A DNA stretch of 64,000 nucleotides. Source: Janibacter sp. A1S7 (GTDB taxonomy: Bacteria > Actinomycetota > Actinomycetes > Actinomycetales > Dermatophilaceae). Below are positions 9,073-18,565 of the stretch, in pieces. Each line of letters starts with the position of its first letter. Position 1 is the first letter of the stretch. Both the position numbers and the translations under genes were made by a program. The notes beneath the pieces are model-generated. The model was not told the origin of the DNA, made no database searches, and saw only the letters and a program-made list of their open reading frames with translations. The DNA lies in assembly GCF_037198315.1 (NCBI RefSeq), contig NZ_CP144913.1:248001-312000 (forward strand). Direction: 5' to 3'.

Positions 9073-9753
9073 TCAGACGCCGTCGTCGACGTCGACCTCC
9101 TCGTCGTCGACCCCGTCGATCTCGCCCGTGACGAGGAAGCGCACGCGGCGGGCGACGGTGACGGCATGGTCGCCGAAGCGCTCGTAGTAGCGGCTGAGCA
9201 GGGCGACGTCGACGGCCGCGCTGCTGCCGTGCTCCCAGCGGCTGTCGGCCAGCCGGGCGAACATCGAGCGGTGCAGCTCGTCGAGCTCGTCGTCGATCTC
9301 CTCGATGGCGCGGGCCCCCTCGAGACTCTGCGACACGAGGATGTCGGCGACCTTCGCGACGATCCGCTCGGCGACGTGCCCCATCTGGAGGAAGGACGCG
9401 CGCATCTCGTCGGGGACGGCGCTCGTCGGGTAGCGCAGCCGGGCGACCTTGGCCACGTGACGGGCGAGGTCCCCCATCCGCTCCAGATCGCTGGACATGC
9501 GCATTGAGGTGACGACCGCGCGCAGGTCGCTGGCGACCGGGGCCTGGCGGGCCAGCAGGTCGATCGACTTCAGGTCGAGCTGGTTGCGGCGCTCGTCGAT
9601 CTCCTGGTCGGCCTCGATGACCTGCTCTGCGAGCTGCACGTCGGCATCGAGCAGCGCGGACGTGGAGCGGCGGATGGCCGAGCCGACGAGGTGGGCGAGC
9701 TCGACCAGGTCGGCGGACACCTGCTCGAGCTCGTCGTGGAAGACCTGACGCAT
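9073..9753 (-). CDS. phoU: phosphate transport system regulatory protein PhoU
   Basis: 226 residues from ATG 9753, preceded on the minus strand by GAAAGGCG. Two helical PhoU repeats are visible, each with the E/D-R-MGD metal-binding type motif (SDLERMGDLARHVAKVA near residue 85 and YYERFGDHAVTVARRV near 190). PhoU restrains the phosphate-sensing histidine kinase when phosphate is ample. It is divergent from the senX3-regX3 pair, which suits its role as a partner of that system. The gene is convergent with gpmA with only 6 bases between. Confidence 0.93.
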   Translation of the reverse strand: MRQVFHDELEQVSADLVELAHLVGSAIRRSTSALLDADVQLAEQVIEADQEIDERRNQLDLKSIDLLARQAPVASDLRAVVTSMRMSSDLERMGDLARHVAKVARLRYPTSAVPDEMRASFLQMGHVAERIVAKVADILVSQSLEGARAIEEIDDELDELHRSMFARLADSRWEHGSSAAVDVALLSRYYERFGDHAVTVARRVRFLVTGEIDGVDDEEVDVDDGV

Positions 9754-9906
9754 GGTTCGCCTTTCGTGAGGGGTGTCGGTGTCTGGGATGGATTGAACGC
9801 TGCCTGCGTGAACGCCCTCGGGCCGGCAGATGAACATCGTGGGATGCACCGCTGGACCTGGCGTCCTGGTGCCAGCATGCCTGATCGGAGAAGTACTCTC
9901 GGTGTC

Positions 9907-11085
9907 GTGGAGCCAACGACCGCGGCAATTCTGGGTGGCCTTGCCGGCCTGCTCATCGGATTCCTCGTCTGGGCCGCGATCACCATGAGCGACCGGGAGC
10001 GTGCGGCTCAGCCGCAGCCGGAGCCGGAGGTGCCCCGCGGCGTCGGAGACGTGCTCGCCGTGCTGCGCTCGTCCGGGGTGGTCCTCGACCCGACCGGTGG
10101 GGTCGTCACCACCTCGCCGGCAGCCGTGACCTACGGACTCGTGCGTGGCGGGCGCCTCGCCCACCCGGAGATCCGTGGGATCGCGGAGAAGGTCGCCCGT
10201 GACGGTGTGATCCGCGAGGCCCAGTTCGAGCTGAGCCGGCAGGGCCTGCGCTCCTCGGTGTACGTCTCGGCACGGGTGGCGCCCCTGGGCTCACGGCACC
10301 TCCTGCTGCTCGTGGAGGACCAGACACAGGGGCGGCGCGTGGAGGAGACGCGTCGCGACTTCGTCGCCAACGTCAGCCACGAGCTGAAGACCCCGGTCGG
10401 TGGCATCTCCCTGCTCGCCGAGGCCGTCATGGATGCCAAGGACGACCCCGAGGCCGTCGACCGGTTCGCTCGTCGCATGCAGAGCGAGGCCACCCGCCTG
10501 TCCAGCCTGATCAAGGAGATCGTCGAGCTCTCCCGTCTGCAGGGCACTCCGGTGCTGCAGGACCCGCAGCTGGTCGACATCGAGGACGTGATCCAGCTGG
10601 CCCTGGAGCACGTGCACATCGAGGCGGAGGCCAAGCGGATCACCCTGACCGACAAGGTCGCCGACGAGCTCTACGTGCGCGGCGACGAGGACATGCTCGT
10701 CACCGCAGTGCGCAACCTCGTCGGCAATGCCATCGCCTACTCCGACGCCGACACCTCGATCGGCGTGGGGGCGAGGCTGGTGGACGAGACGGTCGAGATC
10801 GCCGTGACCGACCAGGGTTCCGGCGTCCCCGAGGCCGAGCAGTCCCGCATCTTCGAGCGCTTCTACCGGATGGACATGGCCCGCTCCCGCGCCACCGGGG
10901 GCACCGGGCTGGGCCTGTCCATCGTCAAGCACATCTGCGCCAACCACGGTGGCGACGTGCGGGTCTGGAGCGATGGGCAGCACGGTTCGACCTTCACGAT
11001 CCGACTCCCCGTCGCTCCCGAGACGCTCGAGTCGCTCGACCAGAGCCTGGACCCGATGACCCCCACAAAGGAGTTCCGCCGATGA
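9907..11085 (+). CDS. senX3: phosphate-sensing histidine kinase SenX3
   Basis: 392 residues from GTG 9907. One N-terminal membrane helix (about 6-26) is followed by a PAS-like region (about 45-140). The dimerisation/phosphoacceptor motif FVANVSHELKTP has its histidine at about residue 158. The ATPase domain shows the N box (NLVGNAIAY), the G1 box DQGSGV and the G2 box GTGLGLSIVKH. It is coupled to regX3 by an ATGA overlap. It pairs with RegX3 to control the phosphate-starvation response, with PhoU encoded divergently. Confidence 0.94.
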   Translation: MEPTTAAILGGLAGLLIGFLVWAAITMSDRERAAQPQPEPEVPRGVGDVLAVLRSSGVVLDPTGGVVTTSPAAVTYGLVRGGRLAHPEIRGIAEKVARDGVIREAQFELSRQGLRSSVYVSARVAPLGSRHLLLLVEDQTQGRRVEETRRDFVANVSHELKTPVGGISLLAEAVMDAKDDPEAVDRFARRMQSEATRLSSLIKEIVELSRLQGTPVLQDPQLVDIEDVIQLALEHVHIEAEAKRITLTDKVADELYVRGDEDMLVTAVRNLVGNAIAYSDADTSIGVGARLVDETVEIAVTDQGSGVPEAEQSRIFERFYRMDMARSRATGGTGLGLSIVKHICANHGGDVRVWSDGQHGSTFTIRLPVAPETLESLDQSLDPMTPTKEFRR

Positions 11086-11762
11086 CACGCATCCTCGTGG
11101 TCGAGGACGAGGTGTCCTTCTCCGACCCCCTGTCGTACCTGCTGGAGAAGGAGGGGTACGAGGTGGCAGTCGCCGAGAACGGCCCCGACGCCATCTCGGC
11201 CTTCGAGTCCGACGGTGCCGATCTGGTGCTGCTCGACCTGATGCTCCCGGGCCTGTCCGGCATCGACGTCTGTCGCACGATCCGACAGCGCTCCAACGTG
11301 CCGGTCATCATGCTGACCGCCAAGGACGGGGAGATCGACAAGGTGGTCGGGCTGGAGATCGGCGCCGACGACTACGTCACCAAGCCGTACAGCTCGCGCG
11401 AGCTGCTCGCCCGGATCAAGGCCGTCCTGCGTCGTCGCGCCGAGCCGGATGAGCTGCTGCCCTCGACGCTCGAGGGCGGGCCGGTGCGCATGGACGTCGA
11501 GCGGCACGTCGTGGCCGTGCACGGCGAGCAGGTCCAGCTGCCACTCAAGGAGTTCGAGCTCCTCGAGATGTTGCTGCGCAACGCCGGCCGGGTCCTCACC
11601 CGCGCCCAGCTGATCGACCGGGTCTGGGGCAGCGACTACGTCGGGGACACCAAGACCCTGGACGTGCACGTCAAGCGGCTGCGCGCCAAGGTCGAGCCCG
11701 ACCCCGCCAAGCCGGTGCACATCGTCACCGTCCGCGGCCTGGGTTACAAGTTCGAGGGGTGA
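11082..11762 (+). CDS. regX3: phosphate-response regulator RegX3
   Basis: 226 residues, ATG 11082 overlapping the senX3 stop. The receiver domain has the acidic pair near residues 8-10 (VVEDE), the phospho-acceptor in LLDLMLPGLSG (about residue 53) and the KPYS lysine near residue 102. The C-terminal OmpR/PhoB winged helix ends in the RGLGYKFEG motif. It activates pst, phosphatase and related genes under low phosphate (family knowledge). A strong terminator follows immediately. Confidence 0.95.
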   Translation: MTRILVVEDEVSFSDPLSYLLEKEGYEVAVAENGPDAISAFESDGADLVLLDLMLPGLSGIDVCRTIRQRSNVPVIMLTAKDGEIDKVVGLEIGADDYVTKPYSSRELLARIKAVLRRRAEPDELLPSTLEGGPVRMDVERHVVAVHGEQVQLPLKEFELLEMLLRNAGRVLTRAQLIDRVWGSDYVGDTKTLDVHVKRLRAKVEPDPAKPVHIVTVRGLGYKFEG

Positions 11763-11772
11763 GCCCGGGACC

Positions 11773-11828
11773 ACGCATGACGACGGGGGCCCGACCGGAT
11801 CAACCGGTCGGCCCCCGTCGTCATGCGT
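11773..11828. terminator. bidirectional hairpin terminator between regX3 and lipoprotein gene
   Basis: A near-perfect inverted repeat with arms of about 25 bases and one bulged base around a short ATCA-type loop, located exactly between the convergent regX3 and the minus-strand lipoprotein gene. High-GC actinobacterial terminators often lack a U-tract, as here. Confidence 0.8.
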
Positions 11829-12355
11829 CAGTGGTCCTCGGACTCCCCGTCCGCGGTGCTGCTCGGAGAGGGCTGCGGGGTCCAACCCTTCGGGGCGTAC
11901 TCCTCGTAGTAACCCGTCGGCAGGACGACAGGTGCCTGCAGCGGGATGGTCGTGTCGCCGACGGTGACCTCGACCTCCGTCATGGCGCCCGCGCCCTGCT
12001 CGAGCCCCGTGAGCGTGAGGTCCTCGTCGCCGAGGGTGACGAGCGTCCCGGGGGCGACCTCGGTCGACGCCTCGCCCGAGCCGCCGGCGATGGTGACCGT
12101 GATCGGCTTCGTGCCGGAGTTCTCGACGGCACCGGTGACGACGGCCTCGCCGCCGTCCTCTCCGCTGACGAGGGCGAGGTTCTCGAGCTGGACGTCGTCG
12201 GGCAGTCCCTTGACGGCGACCCCGTCGGAGATGGACTGGGTCTTCGTCGTCTGCAGCGGGGAGAACACGGAGCAACCGGCGGTGCCGGCGACCAGGACGA
12301 CGGTCAGAGCGAGGGCGCGGCCACGGGTGCGGAGATTGTGCTTCACGGGGCACAT
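11828..12355 (-). CDS. putative lipoprotein of unknown function
   Basis: 175 residues from ATG 12355. A basic N-terminus and hydrophobic stretch end in a lipobox (AGTAGC, lipidated Cys 28). The mature part has a beta-rich domain (about 40-150), reminiscent of the actinobacterial DUF461/copper-chaperone-like lipoproteins next to regX3 or carD, but without clear His/Met copper ligands. The C-terminal tail is Ser/Pro/acidic. It is divergent from carD. The function is unknown. Confidence 0.7.
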   Translation of the reverse strand: MCPVKHNLRTRGRALALTVVLVAGTAGCSVFSPLQTTKTQSISDGVAVKGLPDDVQLENLALVSGEDGGEAVVTGAVENSGTKPITVTIAGGSGEASTEVAPGTLVTLGDEDLTLTGLEQGAGAMTEVEVTVGDTTIPLQAPVVLPTGYYEEYAPKGWTPQPSPSSTADGESEDH

Positions 12356-12490
12356 CGTAGCGGGGCGTCGGCGTCGGGAGGACAGGGGCGCCCGTCTGCC
12401 CGGAGCGGGGGCATTGTGTCGGTCAGGGTTGCCTGTGCGACCCACGACACGCCGTGTTAAACTGGAGGTCGCGAAAGGGGCAATCTCCAC

Positions 12491-12973
12491 ATGGATTTCA
12501 AGGTCGGCGAGACGGTCGTGTACCCCCACCACGGGGCTGCTTTGATCGAAGAGATCAAGTTCCGAAAGATCAAGGGTGAGGACAAGCAGTACCTCAAGTT
12601 GAAGGTGGCACAGGGAGATCTGACCATCGAAGTTCCCGCCGAGAACTGCGACCTCGTGGGTGTCCGCGATGTCGTCGGCAAGGAAGGGCTGGATCGGGTC
12701 TTCGAGGTGCTGCGCACGCCGCACGCCGAGGAGCCGACGAACTGGTCGCGTCGCTACAAGGCCAATCTCGAGAAGTTGGCGTCCGGCGATGTCATCAAGG
12801 TCTCCGAGGTCGTCCGTGACCTCTGGCGCCGCGAGAAGGACCGCGGTCTGTCCGCGGGTGAGAAGCGGATGCTGGCCAAGGCGCGCCAGATCCTCGTCTC
12901 CGAGCTCGCGCTCGCGGAGAAGACGGACGAGGACAAGGCCGAGACCATTCTCGACGAGGTCCTCGCCTCGTGA
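12491..12973 (+). CDS. carD: CarD-family RNA polymerase-binding transcription regulator
   Basis: 160 residues from ATG 12491. The N-terminal RNA-polymerase interaction domain begins [17 protein letters not shown], and the C-terminal helical DNA-binding domain includes the conserved Trp ([14 protein letters not shown] region, then [15 protein letters not shown]). CarD stabilises RNA polymerase open complexes, mainly at rRNA promoters, and is essential in mycobacteria. It heads the carD-ispD-ispF-cysS-rlmB gene string, although several unrelated genes are now inserted into it. Confidence 0.96.
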   Translation: MDFKVGETVVYPHHGAALIEEIKFRKIKGEDKQYLKLKVAQGDLTIEVPAENCDLVGVRDVVGKEGLDRVFEVLRTPHAEEPTNWSRRYKANLEKLASGDVIKVSEVVRDLWRREKDRGLSAGEKRMLAKARQILVSELALAEKTDEDKAETILDEVLAS

Positions 12974-13025
12974 GGACAGCGTTCTGAACCACAGGCAAGA
13001 TGACGACGCCCACACCGACTCCGGT

Positions 13026-13727
13026 GTGGGCGTCGTCGTCGTGGCGGCCGGATCCGGCAGCCGCCTGGGTGCCGACCGGCCCAAGGCCTTCGTCGAACTC
13101 GCGGGGGCGACCCTGCTGGAGCACGCGCTGCGGGGCGTGGTCGCCGCCGGTGTCGACGAGGTGGCCGTGGTCGTCCCGGCCGACTGGGTGACGCAGGCCG
13201 AGATGGTCGCCGTGGCGGTGGTCGGCCCGGCCGGCCCGGCCGGCCCGGCGATGACCGTCGTGCCCGGAGGGGCCGAGCGCACCGACTCGGTCGCCGCCGG
13301 GCTGTCTTCCCTCTCCGAGCAGGTGCACCACGTCCTCGTCCACGACGCCGCCCGGTGCCTGACCCCCGTGGTCGTCTTCGAGCGCGTGATCGCGGCGCTC
13401 GCGCGCGGGGCGAGGGGAGCGATCCCGGGGGTGCCCGTCGTCGACACGATCAAGACCGTCGCCCCCGACGGGCTGATCACCGGCACCCCGTCGCGGGACT
13501 CGTTGCGTGCGGTGCAGACACCGCAGGGGTTCCGCCGGGACGTGCTGGAGCAGGCCCATGCCGCAGGGGTGCCGGCGACCGATGATGCCGCGCTCGTCGA
13601 GGCGCTCGGTCACCCCGTCCTCGTCGTCGACGGCGACCCCCGCTCGCTGAAGATCACGACGCCGGCCGACCTGGTGCACGCCGAGCGTCTGCTGGCCGCC
13701 GGGAGCCGCGCGCCCGGCCACCGCTGA
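13026..13727 (+). CDS. ispD: 2-C-methyl-D-erythritol 4-phosphate cytidylyltransferase
   Basis: About 233 residues from GTG 13026. No in-frame ATG exists after carD; a CTG at 12984 is the only closer alternative, so the start is uncertain. The nucleotide-binding VVVAAGSGSRLGADRPKAF opens the protein. VHDAARCL, the DTIK region, and TPQGFRRDVL followed by TDDA are all family marks. It makes CDP-methylerythritol in the non-mevalonate isoprenoid pathway; ispF lies just downstream. An unusual GPAGPAGPA insertion, encoded by a triplicated GGCCCGGCC at 13222-13248, sits near residue 67. Confidence 0.9.
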   Translation: MGVVVVAAGSGSRLGADRPKAFVELAGATLLEHALRGVVAAGVDEVAVVVPADWVTQAEMVAVAVVGPAGPAGPAMTVVPGGAERTDSVAAGLSSLSEQVHHVLVHDAARCLTPVVVFERVIAALARGARGAIPGVPVVDTIKTVAPDGLITGTPSRDSLRAVQTPQGFRRDVLEQAHAAGVPATDDAALVEALGHPVLVVDGDPRSLKITTPADLVHAERLLAAGSRAPGHR

Positions 13728-13827
13728 CCGAGCGGCCCCATCCCCGATCGGCCGTCCGACCGAACCGGACCCGCACCGATTCGGCCACGCGGATGCGGTG
13801 GGACACGACGGGGCCCGGGCACTCTCG

Positions 13828-14880
13828 TCAGGGGTGGGCGAGCTGGCGACGCACGGCCAGCGCGGCAGCGCGACCGGCCCGGTTGCCGCCGATGGTGCTC
13901 GCGGACGGTCCGTAGCCGACGAGCTGCACCCGGGGGTCGACGGCGCTCGTCACCGAGGTCTGCACGTCCGTGCTCCCGGGCAGCAGCGCGATGCCTCCCC
14001 GAGCGCCACGAAGACCCAGGGGGGCCAGGTGACGTACGGCGGGACGGAAGCCGGTCGCCCACAGGATCGCGTCGACCTGCTCGTGGGTGCCGTCCGCCCA
14101 GCGCACCCCGTCCGGCTCGATCCGCTCGAACATCGGTCGCCGTCGGTCGTAGACACCGGTGCGGGCAGCGGCCATCTCCTGCGGGCGCAGCGCCAGCCCG
14201 GTGACCGAGACGACGCTGGCCGGTGGGCGGCCCTCGCGGACCCGCCGCTGGACCAGCTCGATCGCCTCCCGGCCGGAGAAGCCCCCGTCGTTCCACACCG
14301 GCTCGCGCCGGGTCACCCAGATGACGTGCGCGATGGTCGCGATCTCGCCGATGAACTGCACGGCGGACGCGCCACCGCCGACGACGACCACACGCGTGCC
14401 GCGGAAGTGCTCCGCCCCCGGGTAGGCGACGGTGTGCCACTGCTCCCCGGCGAAGTCCCGTTGGCCGGGGTAGGTGGGGATGAACGGGCGCGTCCAGGTC
14501 CCGGTCGCGTTGATCAGCGTGCGCGTGGTCCAGGACTGCTCTGCGGCGTGGGCGACGATCAGTCCACCCTCGTCGGTCACCCGGCCGACGTGGACCGGCC
14601 GCAGCACGGGGAGCTCGTGGGCCTCCTCGTACTCGTCGAACCACTGCGCGATGACCTCGTTGGCCCGGTCGCCGGACCCGCCGGGCGCGGGGGCGTCGGG
14701 CAGGTCCGCGACGCCGTGGACGTCGTCCATCGACAGCGAGTCCCAGCGGTGCTGCCACGCTCCGCCCGGGCGGGTGTTCGCGTCGAGGACCACGTGCTCG
14801 ACACCCACGCGACGCAGGTGGAAGGACGCGGACAGGCCCCCCTGACCGGCGCCGATGACGACGCACTCGTGGATCTGCAC
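13828..14880 (-). CDS. FAD/NAD(P)-dependent oxidoreductase, flavin monooxygenase-like
   Basis: 350 residues from GTG 14880. The N-terminal dinucleotide-binding motif [11 protein letters not shown] (FAD) and a second [14 protein letters not shown] (NADPH), plus an ATG motif (ILWATGFRP), are the hallmarks of flavin-containing monooxygenase / thioredoxin-reductase-like enzymes such as CzcO. There is no membrane segment. It sits on the opposite strand between ispD and ispF, interrupting a cluster that is contiguous in mycobacteria. The substrate is unknown. Confidence 0.8.
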   Translation of the reverse strand: MQIHECVVIGAGQGGLSASFHLRRVGVEHVVLDANTRPGGAWQHRWDSLSMDDVHGVADLPDAPAPGGSGDRANEVIAQWFDEYEEAHELPVLRPVHVGRVTDEGGLIVAHAAEQSWTTRTLINATGTWTRPFIPTYPGQRDFAGEQWHTVAYPGAEHFRGTRVVVVGGGASAVQFIGEIATIAHVIWVTRREPVWNDGGFSGREAIELVQRRVREGRPPASVVSVTGLALRPQEMAAARTGVYDRRRPMFERIEPDGVRWADGTHEQVDAILWATGFRPAVRHLAPLGLRGARGGIALLPGSTDVQTSVTSAVDPRVQLVGYGPSASTIGGNRAGRAAALAVRRQLAHP

Positions 14881-14930
14881 GACGCCACGCTAGCCGCAGT
14901 GCCGCGGCGCGGTGCTGCAAGACTGGCGCC

Positions 14931-15419
14931 ATGACTGCGCTGCCCCGCACCGGGATCGGTGTCGACGTCCATGCCTTCGCCGCCCCCGGTTCCGGGCGCG
15001 AGCTGTGGGTCGGGGGGCTGCTGTGGCCGGGCGAGGTGGGCCTCGAGGGTCACTCTGACGCCGACGTCGCCTGCCACGCCGCCTGCGACGCGCTCTTCTC
15101 GGCCGCCGGGATCGGGGACCTCGGGGCCCACTTCGGCACCGGCAGGCCGCAGTGGGACGGGGCGAAGGGGGTGACCCTCCTCGTCGAGGCCGCGCGCCTG
15201 GTGCGGGCGGCCGGCTTCGAGGTCGGGAACGTCGCGGTGCAGGTCGTCGGCAACCGCCCCAAGATCGGGACCCGGCGCGAGGAGGCACAGACGGCCATGT
15301 CGCAGGCCTGCGGTGCGCCGGTCAGCCTGAGCGGCACGACCACCGACGCACTGGGTCTCACCGGCCGGGGTGAGGGTGTTGCCGCCATCGCCACCGCACT
15401 CGTCGTCGCCACTGCCTGA
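14931..15419 (+). CDS. ispF: 2-C-methyl-D-erythritol 2,4-cyclodiphosphate synthase
   Basis: 162 residues from ATG 14931. Metal ligands Asp12 and His14 lie in GIGVDVHAF, and a third His in EGHSDADV. The family-specific [14 protein letters not shown] is near residue 135-150. Length matches trimeric IspF. It cyclises CDP-ME 2-phosphate in isoprenoid precursor synthesis, a later step in the same pathway as the IspD gene upstream. Confidence 0.96.
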   Translation: MTALPRTGIGVDVHAFAAPGSGRELWVGGLLWPGEVGLEGHSDADVACHAACDALFSAAGIGDLGAHFGTGRPQWDGAKGVTLLVEAARLVRAAGFEVGNVAVQVVGNRPKIGTRREEAQTAMSQACGAPVSLSGTTTDALGLTGRGEGVAAIATALVVATA

Positions 15420-15483
15420 CCCTCGGGTTTCTCCCGGAGAGCCGGCGACGAGGTCCCGCGATCCGCGGCCCCAACGGGTGGGA

Positions 15484-16188
15484 TCAGCGTCGCAGCACGG
15501 CGGCGAAGGCGGTGGCCACGGGGCGCCACGCTGCCTCGACGGCCGGTCCGGACCCCTCGATCTCGGTCAGCACCGCCGGGACGTCGACGTCGGCCAGCTC
15601 CGTGGTGCCCGCGTCCTTGCTCGCCCAGTCCGCGACGATGTCGTGGTCGGCCTCGGGGTGGCCCTGGACCCCCCACACGGTGGGTGCGAGGCGGGCGAGC
15701 AGCAGATCTCCGCACGCGTTGACCGCCAGGGCCGTTGCGCCGGTGGGCAACTCGGTGACGATGTCGTCGTTCCACTGCACCACGGGGGCGGCCTCGGCCG
15801 CCTCGAGGACGGGGTCGGTGGACAGACCCGCGGAACCGAGCACGGAGAACATGCCCAGGGTGCGGCCCCGCGGGTTGCGTGCGACCGTCCCGCCCAGCGC
15901 CGAGGCGGCCAGCTGGTGGCCCAGGCAGATGCCCAGGGTGGGGACCGCCCCCTTCGCCGCTGTGCGGATCAGCCCACGTGTCGCGGACAGCCACGGGGCG
16001 GCCGCGTCGTCGGCGTGGCCCATCTGGCCGCCGAGGACGATGAGGCCGTCGTGTCCGGACAGGTCGTGGGGCAGCGGGTCCCCGGCATAGGGGTGACGCA
16101 CGTCGAGATCGACGTCGGCGTCGGTCAGCCAGTCACCGAGGCGGCCGGGTGGGCAGGTGCGCTGGTGCTGCACGACGAGGACGGCCAT
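15484..16188 (-). CDS. type 1 glutamine amidotransferase
   Basis: 234 residues from ATG 16188. The class I amidotransferase triad is intact: Cys88 in GICLGHQ, and His177 and Glu179 in GVQGHPE. There is no fused synthase domain. Such free-standing proteins resemble GMP synthase-type glutaminases or gamma-glutamyl-polyamine hydrolases; the donor and acceptor are unknown. It is convergent with ispF, and adjacent on the same strand to a small winged-helix regulator 9 bases away, probably in one transcript. Confidence 0.8.
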   Translation of the reverse strand: MAVLVVQHQRTCPPGRLGDWLTDADVDLDVRHPYAGDPLPHDLSGHDGLIVLGGQMGHADDAAAPWLSATRGLIRTAAKGAVPTLGICLGHQLAASALGGTVARNPRGRTLGMFSVLGSAGLSTDPVLEAAEAAPVVQWNDDIVTELPTGATALAVNACGDLLLARLAPTVWGVQGHPEADHDIVADWASKDAGTTELADVDVPAVLTEIEGSGPAVEAAWRPVATAFAAVLRR

Positions 16189-16197
16189 GCGGCGAGG

Positions 16198-16536
16198 CTA
16201 TCCCGGCATCCCCGAGGCCCGCTGCGCAGGCATGCGCATCCGCGGTGACGCGAGGCGCGCCAGCCGCTGCAGCTCGGAGACGTGCCCGCAGAGGGCTTCT
16301 CGGCCCTGCTCGGTGAGCTCGACCCGGGTGGAGCGTCGACCGTCGACGATCTGCCGGGAGAGCAGGACGTACCCCTCGCCCTCGAGACTGCTCAGGTGCT
16401 TGCTCAGCGCCGAGTCCGACAGGTCGACCTCGTCGCGGATCCGGGCGAAGGGCAGGCCCCGGGTCGGTGCGAGGAGCGCGCAGATCTGCAGCCGGTGCGG
16501 CTGGTGCACCACCGGGTCGAAGAGCGGGCGTGGCAT
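16198..16536 (-). CDS. winged-helix transcriptional regulator
   Basis: 112 residues from ATG 16536. A compact winged helix (residues 10-90: LQICALLAP, then [19 protein letters not shown], and wing [16 protein letters not shown]) resembles the HTH_34 / MarR-ArsR-like DNA-binding proteins. No metal-binding cysteines. It is probably co-transcribed with the downstream amidotransferase and lies divergent from the mycothiol-dependent dehydrogenase, which it might regulate (inference from position). Confidence 0.78.
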   Translation of the reverse strand: MPRPLFDPVVHQPHRLQICALLAPTRGLPFARIRDEVDLSDSALSKHLSSLEGEGYVLLSRQIVDGRRSTRVELTEQGREALCGHVSELQRLARLASPRMRMPAQRASGMPG

Positions 16537-16699
16537 GGCCCCAGAGTAGGTGACTTGCCTCCGCGGAAAGACCGACGTCGCGCACCCCGACGGGCGTCCG
16601 GGTGCCGATGCGTGCCGCAGGGGTGTCCCTCCCTTCGCCCGTGGGACAGGATGGGGGCCTCACCACAGGGGTCACCCCACCAGCGAAGGGAGTCGCGTC

Positions 16700-17797
16700 G
16701 TGTCCCAGACCGTCAAGGCAGTCATCGCCCGCTCGGAGGGAGCGGATGTCGAGCTCGTCGACATCCTCGTCCCCGACCCCGGGCCCGGCGAGGCCGTCGT
16801 CAAGGTGCAGTCCTGCGGGGTCTGCCACACCGACCTGCACTACCGGGAGGGCGGGATCAACGACGAGTTCCCCTTCCTCCTGGGCCACGAGGCCGCCGGC
16901 CACGTCGAGGCCGTGGGGGAGGGCGTCACCGACGTCGCTCCCGGTGACTTCGTCATCCTCAACTGGCGCGCCGTCTGCGGCCAGTGCCGCGCCTGCGCCA
17001 AGGGTGAGCCGCAGTACTGCTTCGACACCCACAACGCGACCCAGGCGATGACCTTGGCCGACGGTGACATGGCCGGAACACCGCTGACGCCCGCGCTGGG
17101 CATCGGGGCCTTCGCCGAGAAGACCCTCGTCGCTGCCGGCCAGTGCACCAAGGTCGACCCGTCCGCCGACGCCGCGGCCGTGGGACTGCTGGGCTGCGGC
17201 GTCATGGCCGGCTACGGAGCGGCCGTCAACACCGGCGGGGTCACCCGCGGCGACTCGATCGCCGTCATCGGGTGCGGTGGTGTCGGTGACGCCGCCATCG
17301 CCGGTGCACACATCGCGGGGGCGACGACGATCATCGCCGTCGACACCGACCCGCGGAAGCTCGAGATCGCCAAGGGCTTCGGCGCCACGCACGTCGTCGA
17401 CGCGAGCAGCGAGGACACCGTCGAGCGAATCCGCGAGCTCACCGGCGGCTTCGGCGCCGACGTCGTCGTCGAGGCGGTCGGCCTGCCGCAGACCTACGAG
17501 CAGGCCTTCTACGCCCGCGACCTCGCCGGCACGGTGGTTCTCGTGGGCGTCCCGACCCCCGAGAAGGAGGTGACCCTGCCGATGATCGAGATCTTCGGTC
17601 GCGGAGGGTCGCTGAAGTCCAGCTGGTACGGCGACTGCCTGCCCAGCCGGGACTTCCCGATGCTCGTCGACCTCTACCAGCAGGGGCGCTTCGACCTCGA
17701 CGCGTTCGTCACCGAGCGCATCGGGCTGGGTGATGTGGAGTCCGCCTTCGACAAGATGCACTCCGGTGACGTCCTGCGCTCGGTGGTGATGGTCTGA
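16700..17797 (+). CDS. mscR: S-(hydroxymethyl)mycothiol dehydrogenase
   Basis: 365 residues from GTG 16700. A zinc-dependent class III alcohol dehydrogenase fold: catalytic zinc ligands in [11 protein letters not shown] and GHEAAGHVE, four structural Cys in [15 protein letters not shown], and the NAD site [12 protein letters not shown]. Its similarity is to MscR, which oxidises the formaldehyde-mycothiol adduct and reduces S-nitrosomycothiol. The TGATG overlap with the next gene, a metallo-beta-lactamase-fold hydrolase, makes a formaldehyde-detoxification pair, as in Rv2259-Rv2260. mshA at 6460 supplies the thiol. Confidence 0.92.
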   Translation: MSQTVKAVIARSEGADVELVDILVPDPGPGEAVVKVQSCGVCHTDLHYREGGINDEFPFLLGHEAAGHVEAVGEGVTDVAPGDFVILNWRAVCGQCRACAKGEPQYCFDTHNATQAMTLADGDMAGTPLTPALGIGAFAEKTLVAAGQCTKVDPSADAAAVGLLGCGVMAGYGAAVNTGGVTRGDSIAVIGCGGVGDAAIAGAHIAGATTIIAVDTDPRKLEIAKGFGATHVVDASSEDTVERIRELTGGFGADVVVEAVGLPQTYEQAFYARDLAGTVVLVGVPTPEKEVTLPMIEIFGRGGSLKSSWYGDCLPSRDFPMLVDLYQQGRFDLDAFVTERIGLGDVESAFDKMHSGDVLRSVVMV

Positions 17798-18432
17798 TGT
17801 CCGCACGGATCGAGAAGGTCATCACCTCCGGCACCTTCGAGCTCGACGGGGGCTCCTGGGAGGTCGACAACAACGTCTGGATCATCGGCGACGACAGCGA
17901 GTGCATCGTCCTGGACGCCGGGCACGAGGCCGCGCCGATCCTCGAGGCGATCGGGGAGCGCACGCTGCTGGCCGTGGTGTGCACCCACGCGCACAACGAC
18001 CACGTCAACGTCGCCGCCGAGGTCGCCGACACCAAGCAGGCGCCCATCTGGGTGCACCCGGACGAGGCGCCCCTGTGGGCGTTGACCTACCCGGACCGAG
18101 CCCCCGACGGGGAGCTCGCGGACGGTCAGGTCATCACCGTCGCCGGGACCGACCTGCACGTGCTGCACACGCCGGGCCACGCACCCGGCGCCTGCAGCCT
18201 GCACGCGCCCGGGCTCGGCGTCGTCTTCTCCGGCGACACCCTCTTCAACGGCGGGCCGGGTGCGACGGGCGGCCGCTCCCACAGCGACTACGACCGGATC
18301 GTCGTCTCGATCCGGGAGAAGTTGCTGACGCTGCCCGACGAGACCGTCGTGCACACCGGCCACGGACCGGACACGACGATCGGCGACGAGGCTGCGCGCG
18401 AACCGGACTGGGAGCGTCCCGAGGGGGCGTGA
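17797..18432 (+). CDS. MBL-fold hydrolase, candidate S-formylmycothiol hydrolase
   Basis: 211 residues, ATG 17797 sharing one base with the mscR stop. The metal motif THAHNDH is at residues 63-69, a further metal-binding His lies in HTPGHAPG, and SGDTLF and HTGHGPDT provide the remaining ligands, as in glyoxalase II-type enzymes. Translational coupling to mscR suggests it hydrolyses S-formylmycothiol to formate and mycothiol. That role is inferred from position and fold. Confidence 0.82.
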   Translation: MSARIEKVITSGTFELDGGSWEVDNNVWIIGDDSECIVLDAGHEAAPILEAIGERTLLAVVCTHAHNDHVNVAAEVADTKQAPIWVHPDEAPLWALTYPDRAPDGELADGQVITVAGTDLHVLHTPGHAPGACSLHAPGLGVVFSGDTLFNGGPGATGGRSHSDYDRIVVSIREKLLTLPDETVVHTGHGPDTTIGDEAAREPDWERPEGA

Positions 18433-18456
18433 CCGCGACGACGCGCGATGCCGTCG

Positions 18457-18496
18457 CGAAGGGGTGGGCCCGACCACGATCGGGCCCACCCCTTCG
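18457..18496. terminator. hairpin terminator built from paired CGAAGGGG words
   Basis: A perfect 17-base inverted repeat around a 6-base loop directly after the mscR-MBL pair. Both arms end in the word CGAAGGGG, which is over-represented across the window and forms several other terminators here. Confidence 0.8.
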
Positions 18497-18565
18497 TCGT
18501 CCCGGGGACGGGTGCACCGCTCCTCCGGGGACCGGTACGCGACCGGCGACGGTTAGCCTTGACGC

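Noticed and set aside
12430..12470. A -35/-10 promoter (TTGCCT...TAAACT) for carD
   Set aside because: The spacing of 23 bases is too long for a standard sigma-A promoter, so I do not list it.
12984..13026. CTG at 12984 as the start of ispD
   Set aside because: CTG starts are very rare; GTG 13026 gives a normal IspD N-terminus, though it too lacks a clear ribosome site.
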